6,593 bases of DNA from Flavobacterium sp. (GTDB lineage Bacteria > Bacteroidota > Bacteroidia > Flavobacteriales > Flavobacteriaceae). How positions within the stretch are numbered: the stretch's first letter is position 1; every line of letters begins with the position of its first letter. The position numbers and the translations under genes are program-made. The stretch spans positions 1 to 6,593 of the forward strand of contig SXQR01000148.1 of assembly GCA_005792865.1 (NCBI GenBank). Direction: 5' to 3'. Shown here piece by piece: positions 1-6,314 of this stretch. The notes under the pieces are model-generated. The model was not told the DNA's origin, searched no databases, and saw only the letters and a program-made list of their open reading frames with translations.

Positions 1-2
1 CC

Positions 3-284
3 AAAAAGCAGATGCAGATCCTGAATTCGATACCATTCAACACCAATACCTTTCGGCGGGATTTTCCCGAAAAGTTTGAGTTACTGGCGCGGCTCGAAAA
101 TGAAAAGGTGCGGCTAAGGAATGATTTGTTTGCGATCGACCAGGAAATCGTATCAAAGAATTACAATGTGAAACTGCGGTTCGGTCACTTTTTGAGCGAC
201 AAAGATGTTGACGCGAGTTCCAACCGGCAATTGAAGGAATTGATCCGGGAATATAAGAAGCTGAAGAGCGCTGGAAAAAAATAA
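3..284 (+). CDS. C-terminal part of an unrecognised protein with a coiled-coil segment (5' end outside the window)
   Basis: The frame is open from the first complete codon at 3 to the TAA at 282-284. A methionine codon at 12 could start a 90-residue protein, but nothing upstream marks it as a start. The residues before it (KKQ) continue smoothly, so I read this as the tail of a longer protein. The visible part is strongly charged and contains no cysteine. Counting from the methionine at 12, residues about 20-46 look helical with heptad-like leucine and isoleucine spacing (FELLARLENEKVRLRNDL), suggesting a short coiled coil. The last 20 residues are rich in lysine. There is no membrane segment in this part. 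I do not recognise the family. It converges with leuS and is followed by a good terminator, which supports it as a real gene end. That it is coding is fairly sure; its function is unknown. Confidence 0.6.
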   Translation, partial: KKQMQILNSIPFNTNTFRRDFPEKFELLARLENEKVRLRNDLFAIDQEIVSKNYNVKLRFGHFLSDKDVDASSNRQLKELIREYKKLKSAGKK

Positions 285-308
285 GCCTTGACCGCATTAG
301 GAGTCAAG
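275..308 (-). terminator. Possible second terminator serving leuS
   Basis: CTTGAC (287-292) and GTCAAG (303-308) form a 6-bp stem with a 10-base loop. Read on the minus strand, the stem is followed after two bases by TTATTTTTTT, which comes from the A-run at 275-281 at the end of the opposing gene. A leuS transcript would pass the GC-rich hairpin at 309-329 first and then this weaker stem with its U-tract. The stem is short, so this is only a candidate; the pair could act together on read-through from leuS. Confidence 0.4.
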
Positions 309-335
309 AAAGGGGCATTTTGCCCCTTTTTATTT
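309..335 (+). terminator. Rho-independent terminator after the first gene
   Basis: The sequence shows a perfect 9-bp stem (AAAGGGGCA at 309-317 with TGCCCCTTT at 321-329), a 3-base TTT loop, and a T-rich tail (TTTTTATTTT from 327). It lies 24 bases past the TAA of the upstream gene. In the leuS direction the same stem is followed only by TTTCTT, so it works best for the plus strand. This is a textbook intrinsic terminator. Confidence 0.85.
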
Positions 336-381
336 TCTATCCGGTTTTCCAATTTAAAATAGGAGGACAACTGTTATTGAA

Positions 382-3222
382 TTACCCTACGATGTTGATG
401 ATTTTTCCGGGCACGATGATTACTTTGTTCGGCGTCCGGCCGTCCATTTGCTTCACGGTCCTCTCATCGGCCAGTACCGCTTTTTCAATATCCTCCTTGG
501 GCATATCCATCGGCAGTTCCAGCATGAACTTGGTCTTGCCGTTAAAAGAAACAGGATACTCCTTGGTACTTTCCACCAGGTATTCGGGATTGAACTTCGG
601 GAACGGTACCTCGCTGATGCTGCCCTCATGCCCGAGCCTGTGCCAGAGTTCCTCGGCGATGTGCGGCGCGTAGGGCGAAAGCAGGATGGCAAGCGGTTCC
701 AGTACGGAGCGTTCGTGGCATTTTGCGGCCGTGAGTTCGTTGACACAGATCATGAATTGGCTCACCGATGTGTTGAACGAGAAGTTCTCGATGTCATCGT
801 GTACCTTCTTGATCGTTTTGTGCAGCGCCTTTAAGGCTTCGGGCGAGGCAGGATTCGAAGTGACGATGAGACCGTGATCGTCAAAATAAAGCTTCCAAAG
901 TTTTTTCAGGAAGCCAAAAACACCCGTGATGCCTGCGGTGTTCCAAGGTTTGGCCTGTTCAAGAGGCCCAAGGAACATCTCGTACAATCGAAGCGTATCG
1001 GCTCCGAATTCATCGCAGATATCATCGGGGTTGACGACGTTGTATTTGGACTTGGACATTTTTTCGACCTCGCGCGTGACCTGGAACTTGCCGTTTTCGA
1101 GTTCGAACTCAGCATCGGCAAAATCCGGGCGCCACGCCTTGAACTTTTCAATGTCAAGTTCATCCGATGCGTTTACCAGCGAAACATCAACATGGATGGG
1201 CTGCACTTTTCTTGCGCCGACAAGATTCCTTGAGACGAAAACATTTGTCCCTTCAAGCCGCAGGGCAAAAGCGCTCATCCCGAGGATCATGCCCTGGTTG
1301 ATCAGTTTTTTGAACGGTTCGTCAAAATGCACAAGACCGCGGTCCTTGAGGAATTTGTTCCAGAAACGCGAATAAAGCAGGTGCCCCGTGGCATGCTCGC
1401 TTCCGCCGATGTAGAGATCCACGTTTTGCCAGTAGGCCTCGGCATCCGGCGATACGAATTTTGCCTCATTGTGCGGATCCATGTACCGAAGCCAGTACCA
1501 CGAACTTCCCGCCCATCCCGGCATCGTATTGAGTTCGAGCGGAAATACGGTTTCACTATCGACCAAAGCATTTGAAACGACCTCATTTTCGGCGGTTGAC
1601 CATGCCCACTCGGTTGAGTTGCCCAATGGCGGCTGGCCGTCCTCGGTTGGCAGGTACTTCTCCACCGACGGCAATTGCAACGGCAGATACTGTTCCTCGA
1701 TCATCTTGGGAAGCCCGTCCACGTAATAGACCGGGAACGGTTCGCCCCAATAACGCTGGCGTGAAAAGACGGCATCGCGCAAACGGAAGTTAGTTTTGCC
1801 ACTTCCCATTTCAATCTCTTCGAGTTCCGAAATGACCTTTGCAGTCGCTTCCTTGTACCCCATTCCGTTGAGGAAGTCCGAATTTTTGAGCGTAAAATTA
1901 TCTTTTGAAGTGAACGCTTCTTCACTGACATCAACGCCTTCAAAAATATTCTCGATCCCGATGTTGAAGTGCCTCGCAAAATCGTGGTCGCGTTGGTCGC
2001 CGCACGGGACGGCCATGACCGCTCCGGTTCCATAACCCGCCAAAACATAGTCGCCGATCCAGATGGGAATGGGCAATTGCGTGAACGGATGCATCGCATA
2101 CGCGCCGGTGAAGGCTCCACTGATGGTTTTTACATCGGCCATGCGCTCGCGTTCACTGCGCCGTGACGATGCCTCGATGTATTGCAACACTTTTTCTTTT
2201 TGCTCGTCGCGGACGATTTGCGTCACCAGCGGATGCTCGGGCGCAAGGGTGAGGAACGTAACACCAAAAATCGTGTCTGGCCGGGTTGTGAACACTTCGA
2301 TAAGGGGGTCTTCGGGATCGGCGATGGTATCGGCTTCATAACCGACGACCTGGAATTTGACCGATGCCCCAACCGATTTCCCGATCCAGTTGCGCTGGGC
2401 TTCCTTTAGCGATTCGGGCCAGTCGATGGTGTCCAGGTCACGGATCAACCGGTCGGCGTAGGCCGAAATGCGCATGCTCCACTGTTTCATTTTCTTGCGG
2501 ACCACCGGATATCCGCCGCGCTCCGACACGCCATTGACGATTTCGTCGTTGGCCAGCACGGTGCCCAGGGCAGCGCACCAGTTGACCTCGGTCTCGGCGA
2601 GGTACGTGAGGCGATATTGGAGCAAAATTCTCTCCTGTTCCGACGGGGAAAATGCGTTCCATTCGGCGGCGGTGAATTCCTTTGCAGAATCGTCACGCAC
2701 CGCATTGAGTTTAGCTGTTCCGAATTGTTCGAAATGTTGGATCAGGGTGCAGATGCTGCGCGCCGAATCGGCGTCACGGTCATACCAAGAGTTAAAAAGT
2801 TGGATGAAGATCCACTGTGTCCACTTGTAATAATCGGGATTCGAGGTGCGGACCTCGCGGCTCCAGTCAAATGAAAAACCGATGCGGTCCAGCTGCTCGC
2901 GGTAGCGCGCAATGTTGTCGCGGGTGGTCTTCTCCGGATGCTGGCCGGTCTGGATAGCATACTGCTCAGCAGGGAGTCCAAAGGAATCGTAGCCTTGCGG
3001 GTGCAGGACGTTATATCCCTGATGGCGTTTGAAGCGCGCGACGATGTCGCTGGCAATATAGCCCAGCGGATGCCCGACATGCAATCCCGCACCTGACGGG
3101 TACGGAAACATGTCCAGTACGTAGTATTTTGGCTTGCCGGAGTGGTGTGTGGCCGCGAAGGTCTGGTTTTGCGCCCAATACTGCTGCCAGCGCGCCTCGA
3201 TTTCCTTAGGATTGTATTTCAT
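382..3222 (-). CDS. leuS: Leucyl-tRNA synthetase, class I
   Basis: This cytoplasmic enzyme charges tRNA-Leu with leucine using ATP. It is 946 residues from the ATG at 3220-3222. That start gives MKYNPKEIEARWQQYW, the usual beginning of flavobacterial LeuRS; the frame stays open 64 codons further upstream, but those residues look like no synthetase sequence. Rossmann-fold signatures are HVGH at residues 48-51 (HIGH motif) and KMSKS at 721-725. The CP1 editing domain, which removes mischarged amino acids, shows TTRPDTIFG at 312-320 and, after GYGTGAVMAVP, the aspartate-bearing GDQRD at 408-412. An anticodon-binding helical domain and a C-terminal domain follow, ending GKIINIVG. Residues about 148-200 form a segment missing from the E. 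coli enzyme but present in Bacteroidota relatives I recall. Residue 217 is alanine where relatives usually have proline after NWC. The gene is monocistronic in this window, divergent from ftsX, and has no clear Shine-Dalgarno, as is normal in this phylum. Confidence 0.97.
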   Translation of the reverse strand: MKYNPKEIEARWQQYWAQNQTFAATHHSGKPKYYVLDMFPYPSGAGLHVGHPLGYIASDIVARFKRHQGYNVLHPQGYDSFGLPAEQYAIQTGQHPEKTTRDNIARYREQLDRIGFSFDWSREVRTSNPDYYKWTQWIFIQLFNSWYDRDADSARSICTLIQHFEQFGTAKLNAVRDDSAKEFTAAEWNAFSPSEQERILLQYRLTYLAETEVNWCAALGTVLANDEIVNGVSERGGYPVVRKKMKQWSMRISAYADRLIRDLDTIDWPESLKEAQRNWIGKSVGASVKFQVVGYEADTIADPEDPLIEVFTTRPDTIFGVTFLTLAPEHPLVTQIVRDEQKEKVLQYIEASSRRSERERMADVKTISGAFTGAYAMHPFTQLPIPIWIGDYVLAGYGTGAVMAVPCGDQRDHDFARHFNIGIENIFEGVDVSEEAFTSKDNFTLKNSDFLNGMGYKEATAKVISELEEIEMGSGKTNFRLRDAVFSRQRYWGEPFPVYYVDGLPKMIEEQYLPLQLPSVEKYLPTEDGQPPLGNSTEWAWSTAENEVVSNALVDSETVFPLELNTMPGWAGSSWYWLRYMDPHNEAKFVSPDAEAYWQNVDLYIGGSEHATGHLLYSRFWNKFLKDRGLVHFDEPFKKLINQGMILGMSAFALRLEGTNVFVSRNLVGARKVQPIHVDVSLVNASDELDIEKFKAWRPDFADAEFELENGKFQVTREVEKMSKSKYNVVNPDDICDEFGADTLRLYEMFLGPLEQAKPWNTAGITGVFGFLKKLWKLYFDDHGLIVTSNPASPEALKALHKTIKKVHDDIENFSFNTSVSQFMICVNELTAAKCHERSVLEPLAILLSPYAPHIAEELWHRLGHEGSISEVPFPKFNPEYLVESTKEYPVSFNGKTKFMLELPMDMPKEDIEKAVLADERTVKQMDGRTPNKVIIVPGKIINIVG

Positions 3223-3248
3223 GTTTGGCTTGTTATGGCCGGGATCAC

Positions 3249-3256
3249 CAAAAATA
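3249..3256 (-). promoter_or_regulatory. Proximal leuS promoter, -7 element
   Basis: On the minus strand this octamer reads TATTTTTG, a perfect match to the Bacteroidota -7 consensus TAnnTTTG. It lies 26 bases before the leuS ATG, which would leave a short leader. No TTG stands at the expected -33 position, so the match rests on the -7 box alone. Confidence 0.5.
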
Positions 3257-3276
3257 GCCCCGATGGAAGCGGCGTA

Positions 3277-3314
3277 CTTTTTTGCGCCCGCCGCCAAAGC
3301 GCGCGCCAAAAAAG
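3277..3314 (-). other. Inverted repeat in the leuS leader, possible RNA hairpin
   Basis: CTTTTTTGCGC (3277-3287) pairs with GCGC-C-AAAAAAG (3303-3314), giving 11 bp interrupted by one bulged base. The 15-base interval between the arms is very GC-rich. It lies between the distal leuS promoter and the leuS start. No U-tract follows the stem on either strand, so it is not an intrinsic terminator. It may be a leader structure, or chance symmetry in a GC-rich stretch flanked by homopolymers. Confidence 0.35.
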
Positions 3315-3384
3315 ACACAGCGGACAGCGGGTGGAAAGCCCCGTAAATGGCGGGCTGCCCGTGCTCCAAATCCCGGAATGGACG

Positions 3385-3416
3385 CAAATTTACGCCTTGT
3401 GCCCGCAACGGCAAAA
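3385..3416 (-). promoter_or_regulatory. Distal leuS promoter (-33 and -7 elements)
   Basis: On the minus strand the -33 element TTTTG (3416-3412) is followed, after exactly 19 bases, by TAAATTTG (3392-3385). Both the boxes and the spacing match the Bacteroidota housekeeping sigma consensus. A transcript from here would carry a leader of roughly 155 bases containing the hairpin at 3277-3314 before leuS begins. Sequence-wise it is the best two-box promoter in the window, though it is farther from leuS than the proximal candidate. Confidence 0.5.
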
Positions 3417-3451
3417 CTTTGGAAGTACAAACTCCGAAACCACGATTTTGT

Positions 3452-3464
3452 TTATTATTTTTAC
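3452..3464 (+). promoter_or_regulatory. Candidate ftsX promoter -7 region
   Basis: TTATTATTTTTAC contains TATTTTTA (3456-3463), 7 of 8 bases of the Bacteroidota -7 consensus with A in place of the final G. It ends 16 bases before the ftsX ATG. A nearly identical 13-mer precedes the gene at 6315. I found no TTG at the -33 spacing. Confidence 0.45.
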
Positions 3465-3480
3465 GGCGAAATTCCCTGAT

Positions 3481-4356
3481 ATGATCTCTAAATTCGAGCG
3501 GTTCCAGAAGCGGCGATTGCTGTCTTCGTATTTTTCGGTGGTCTTGAGTATCTTTTTGGTACTCTTCCTTTTGGGCATCCTGGGGCTTTTTGTCATCAAT
3601 TCAAAAAAACTGTCGGACGATTTCAAGGAAGAGATCGCGATGACGGTGTTTTTCAAGAACGATGCGCAGGATTCCACGCTGACCGCATTTGGGGAAGAGC
3701 TGAAAACCGCCCGTTTCGCGAAGGATTTCAGGTATGTCCCGCGCGAGGAAGCGGCCGAGGAACACAAAAAGGTCATTGGCGAGGATTTCATGGAATTTTT
3801 GGGCGTGAACCCGCTGCAGAACTCCTACGACATCCACCTCAAGGCCGATTATGTGGTCAATGATTCGATTGAAAAGATCGAGCGCAGGCTCAAGCGGAAT
3901 GAAATGGTATCGGATATCGTGTACGACAAGCAACTCGTGACACTGGTCAACGACAATATCGAGAAGATATCCATGTGGATCCTGATCGTGAGCGGCTTCC
4001 TTGCACTCGTGGCGGTGCTTTTGATCAACAGTTCCATGCGCCTGTCCATACATTCCAACCGGTTCATCATCAAGACGATGCAGATGGTGGGCGCGACCAA
4101 GTCGTTTATTCGGAAGCCTTTTATCTGGCGTAGCATCACACTGGGAATCATCGGGGCGGTGCTGGCTGTCATTGCGCTTATCGGGGTGCTGTTCTATGTC
4201 GAAACCAACTATCCAAACCTTGGCATCATCGAGGATCAGGTCATGGTGGGCGCCGTGCTGATTGGCGTTGTCCTGGCCGGCATCCTGATTTCATGGATAT
4301 CGACCTTTATCGCGACCCAGCGCTTTTTGAACCTTCGTACCGACGATCTTTATTGA
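3481..4356 (+). CDS. ftsX: Cell division protein FtsX (permease-like ABC-type membrane protein)
   Basis: FtsX is the inner-membrane partner of the FtsE ATPase; in characterised bacteria the pair controls cell-wall hydrolases at the division site. The protein is 291 residues, usual for this phylum. The start at 3481 gives MISKFERFQKRRLLSSYFS, matching flavobacterial FtsX; the frame runs open to 3142, but that extension overlaps leuS and looks non-coding. Membrane helices are visible at about 18-39, 164-184, 217-240 and 254-277. A periplasmic domain lies between the first two (about 40-163) and includes EDFMEFLGVNPLQNS at 101-115. The conserved loop KTMQMVGATKSFIRKPFIWR spans 198-217, and the protein ends RFLNLRTDDLY. 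ftsE is not in the window, in keeping with separate ftsE and ftsX loci in many Bacteroidota. It is the first gene of the probable operon, with 38 bases to the next gene. Confidence 0.95.
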   Translation: MISKFERFQKRRLLSSYFSVVLSIFLVLFLLGILGLFVINSKKLSDDFKEEIAMTVFFKNDAQDSTLTAFGEELKTARFAKDFRYVPREEAAEEHKKVIGEDFMEFLGVNPLQNSYDIHLKADYVVNDSIEKIERRLKRNEMVSDIVYDKQLVTLVNDNIEKISMWILIVSGFLALVAVLLINSSMRLSIHSNRFIIKTMQMVGATKSFIRKPFIWRSITLGIIGAVLAVIALIGVLFYVETNYPNLGIIEDQVMVGAVLIGVVLAGILISWISTFIATQRFLNLRTDDLY

Positions 4357-4394
4357 TCTGTGGGCCATTTTACGCCAATTTATAATTTGAAATT

Positions 4395-4643
4395 ATGGGA
4401 AAAGAAACCGACAACGAACAAAAGCAGGAATTTCTCTTTGAAAGCATTAATTACAAGATCCTGTTGGCGGGAATTGGCGTGATCGCGCTTGGCTTCATTC
4501 TGATGGCCGGCGGAGGAAGCGACGACCCCAGGGTTTTCAATGAGGAAATCTTCAACTTCAGGAGGATCAGGCTGGCGCCGACGGTGGTGTTGATTGGTTT
4601 CGGGATCACGATCTGGTCCATTTTGAAGAATCCTAAGAAATAA
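4395..4643 (+). CDS. Small two-helix membrane protein, DUF3098 family
   Basis: This 82-residue protein has a polar N-terminus (residues 1-18), a hydrophobic helix at about 20-39, a conserved-looking middle (AGGGSDDPRVFNEEIF at 38-53, then FRRIRLAP at 55-62), and a second helix at about 60-77 ending in NPKK. Size, layout and position between ftsX and uppP match DUF3098, a family I know from Bacteroidota in this same neighbourhood. Its biochemical role is unknown. Its constant company suggests an accessory role in envelope growth or division, which is inference. The ATG at 4395 follows an AT-rich stretch, as is normal for starts in this phylum. uppP begins 20 bases after the stop. Confidence 0.9.
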   Translation: MGKETDNEQKQEFLFESINYKILLAGIGVIALGFILMAGGGSDDPRVFNEEIFNFRRIRLAPTVVLIGFGITIWSILKNPKK

Positions 4644-4663
4644 ATTTTCCTTCATATACGCCC

Positions 4664-5470
4664 ATGGATATTTTCCACGCCATTGTGATTGCCATAATCG
4701 AAGGCCTCACCGAATACCTTCCGGTATCCTCGACGGGCCACATGATTTTTGCGAGTTCCTATTTCGGCATCCAGGAACACGATTTTGTCAAGCTGTTCCA
4801 GGTCTCGATCCAATTTGGGGCGATCCTGGCCGTAGTGGTGCTGTATTGGCGAAAGTTTTTTGACTTTTCCAGGCTGAACTTTTACGTGAAACTGGCGGCC
4901 GCCGTGATTCCGGCGCTGGTGCTGGGATATATTTTTGACGACTATATCGACGCGGTGCTGGGACAACCGGTTCCCATTGCGTTGACGCTAATCGTTGGCG
5001 GGATTTTCCTGCTTTTCCTGGATGAATATTTCAAGAACCCGAAGGTCCATTCGGAAGAGGAAGTTACGGTCAAGAACGCGGTCATCATCGGGTTCTGGCA
5101 ATGCCTCGCGATGATGCCGGGCACGAGCCGGTCTGCCGCCTCCATCATTGGGGGTATGCAACAGGGCCTTACAAGGGAGACCGCGGCCGAGTTCTCCTTT
5201 TTCCTCGCCGTCCCCACAATGTTGGCGGTCTCCACCTACTCCATTTTCATCAAGACTTATCAGGCCACGGGCCTAAAGGGTTATGAAATGCTCCAGCATC
5301 GGGACAACCTCATGGTATTCCTGCTTGGCAATGCGATTGCCTTCATTGTGGCGATCCTCGCGATCAAGCTTTTCATTGGGATCATCAAAAAATACGGTTT
5401 CAAGCCCTGGGGTTACTACCGGATCGCGGCGGGAATCATCCTGCTGGTCTATTTCAATTACAACGACTGA
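4664..5470 (+). CDS. uppP: Undecaprenyl-diphosphatase (BacA/UppP family)
   Basis: This integral inner-membrane enzyme dephosphorylates undecaprenyl diphosphate to the monophosphate, supplying the C55 lipid carrier used for peptidoglycan and surface polysaccharides. High dosage of the family gives bacitracin resistance. The protein is 268 residues, close to the E. coli length. The first signature, EGLTEYLPVSSTGHMI (13-28), contains E13, E17, S23 and H26, which align with catalytic E17, E21, S27 and H30 of E. coli. The second, PGTSRSAASIIGG (152-164), contains R156, equivalent to R174. Hydrophobic helices fill the rest, with EFSFFLAVP at 176-184 also typical. All key residues are present, so the enzyme should be active. 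It sits 20 bases after the DUF3098 gene and its TGA overlaps the truB ATG by one base, showing co-transcription and possibly coupled translation. Confidence 0.97.
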   Translation: MDIFHAIVIAIIEGLTEYLPVSSTGHMIFASSYFGIQEHDFVKLFQVSIQFGAILAVVVLYWRKFFDFSRLNFYVKLAAAVIPALVLGYIFDDYIDAVLGQPVPIALTLIVGGIFLLFLDEYFKNPKVHSEEEVTVKNAVIIGFWQCLAMMPGTSRSAASIIGGMQQGLTRETAAEFSFFLAVPTMLAVSTYSIFIKTYQATGLKGYEMLQHRDNLMVFLLGNAIAFIVAILAIKLFIGIIKKYGFKPWGYYRIAAGIILLVYFNYND

Positions 5471-6168
5471 TGGCGCCCGAAGCGTTCCTGGAAGGTCAAA
5501 TCCTGCTGATTGACAAACCTTTGCATTGGACTTCCTTTCAGGCCGTCAATAAATTGAAGTGGTTGCTCAAATCCAAACTCGGCATCAAGAAGATCAAGAT
5601 CGGGCACGCGGGAACATTGGATCCGCTCGCCTCGGGCCTGCTCATTGTCTGTACCGGGAAATTCACCAAGAGGATTGAGGAACTGCAGGGTCAGCCAAAA
5701 CAATACACCGGCACTTTCACACTGGGCGCCACGACCCCCAGTTACGACCTTGAAACCGGGATCGACCGTTCCTTTCCAATAGAACACATCACCGAAGAGG
5801 CGATCATGGCGGCCACCCGGTCGCTGACGGGCGAGATCATGCAAAAGCCGCCCATCTTTTCGGCCATCAAGAAAGAAGGCAAACGGCTTTACGAACATGC
5901 CCGCGCCGGCGAAGAGATTGAGATCGCCGCACGCCCCACGACCGTCCATGAATTTGAAATCACGCGTATCGCCCTGCCAGAGGTCGATTTCAGGATAATT
6001 TGCAGCAAGGGAACCTACATCCGGTCAATCGCCTATGACTTTGGCCGCGCGCTTGACAGCGGCGCCCACCTCACTGCGCTTCGCAGGACGAAAATCGGCG
6101 CTTATGCGGTGGACCAGGCAGTGACCCCCGCCGAATTCGAGGCGCGCCTGGACGCCATGGCGCAATAG
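5470..6168 (+). CDS. truB: tRNA pseudouridine-55 synthase TruB
   Basis: TruB converts uridine 55 in the T-loop of most tRNAs to pseudouridine. The protein is 232 residues. The catalytic motif GHAGTLDPLASGLL (45-58) carries the nucleophile D51, and Y79 lies at the same distance from it as Y76 from D48 in E. coli. PPIFSAIKKEGKRLYEHAR (127-145) and SKGTYIRS (179-186) are further TruB signatures. The sequence ends soon after the catalytic fold, so the C-terminal PUA domain of the longer E. coli-type proteins appears absent; short TruB proteins are common in this phylum. The ATG overlaps the uppP stop (TGATG). Translation is therefore probably coupled to uppP termination, since no Shine-Dalgarno is evident. 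It is the last gene of the four-gene run; I see no classical terminator behind it. Confidence 0.96.
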   Translation: MAPEAFLEGQILLIDKPLHWTSFQAVNKLKWLLKSKLGIKKIKIGHAGTLDPLASGLLIVCTGKFTKRIEELQGQPKQYTGTFTLGATTPSYDLETGIDRSFPIEHITEEAIMAATRSLTGEIMQKPPIFSAIKKEGKRLYEHARAGEEIEIAARPTTVHEFEITRIALPEVDFRIICSKGTYIRSIAYDFGRALDSGAHLTALRRTKIGAYAVDQAVTPAEFEARLDAMAQ

Positions 6169-6203
6169 TAAGATCGGTTTACCCAAGACTTGCCGAGTTT
6201 CCG

Positions 6204-6241
6204 CACGCAAATCACGCTTGAATTTTCATGGCGTGTGCGTG
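6204..6241. other. Imperfect palindrome between truB and the next gene
   Basis: CACGCA (6204-6209) pairs with TGCGTG (6236-6241), and CACGC (6213-6217) pairs with GCGTG (6231-6235), with a 3-base bulge on the left arm. The central 13 bases themselves contain TGAA-TT-TTCA. In total 11 bp of stem enclose a small internal symmetry. It starts 35 bases after the truB stop. No T-run follows on the plus strand, so it is not a standard terminator. It may be a 3'-end structure or a protein-binding site. Confidence 0.35.
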
Positions 6242-6281
6242 GATTAAATTCGCCGGTATCTATACAATTATTCCATCCGCG

Positions 6282-6294
6282 TTATTATCTTTAC
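6282..6294 (+). promoter_or_regulatory. Candidate promoter -7 region for the gene at 6315
   Basis: TTATTATCTTTAC contains TATCTTTA (6286-6293), 7 of 8 matches to TAnnTTTG with a final A. It differs at one base from the 13-mer upstream of ftsX and ends 20 bases before the ATG at 6315. No TTG is seen at the expected -33 distance. Confidence 0.45.
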
Positions 6295-6314
6295 TTTAGC
6301 CTAATGACCTAAAA

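Noticed and set aside
448..1375. Several plus-strand open frames of 119-149 codons inside leuS
   Set aside because: All are antisense to highly conserved LeuRS sequence, including the KMSKS region, and have no supporting start signals.
3223..3380. T-box riboswitch or leader-peptide attenuator for leuS
   Set aside because: No T-box motif or terminator/antiterminator pair was seen, and there is no ATG-started leader frame on the minus strand; T-boxes are not usual in this phylum.
3223..3414. In-frame N-terminal extension of LeuRS by 64 codons
   Set aside because: The protein beginning MKYNPKEIEARW at 3222 matches the family start. The extra residues do not resemble a synthetase, and the stretch contains a perfect promoter -7 box.
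3142..3480. In-frame N-terminal extension of FtsX by 113 codons
   Set aside because: It would overlap the 5' end of leuS antisense, has no FtsX-like content, and known relatives start at the equivalent of 3481.
3601..4053. 150-codon minus-strand open frame opposite ftsX
   Set aside because: It is antisense to a conserved ftsX coding region, His-rich and unlike any family I know.
4381..4389. TATAATTTG just before the DUF3098 start, resembling a -7 box
   Set aside because: It has three bases instead of two between TA and TTTG and lies only five bases from the ATG, so a transcript would be leaderless. The gene fits better as part of the ftsX operon.
5458..5949. 163-codon minus-strand open frame opposite truB
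   Set aside because: It lies fully over the well-supported truB gene, with low-complexity Gly/Arg composition typical of an antisense shadow.
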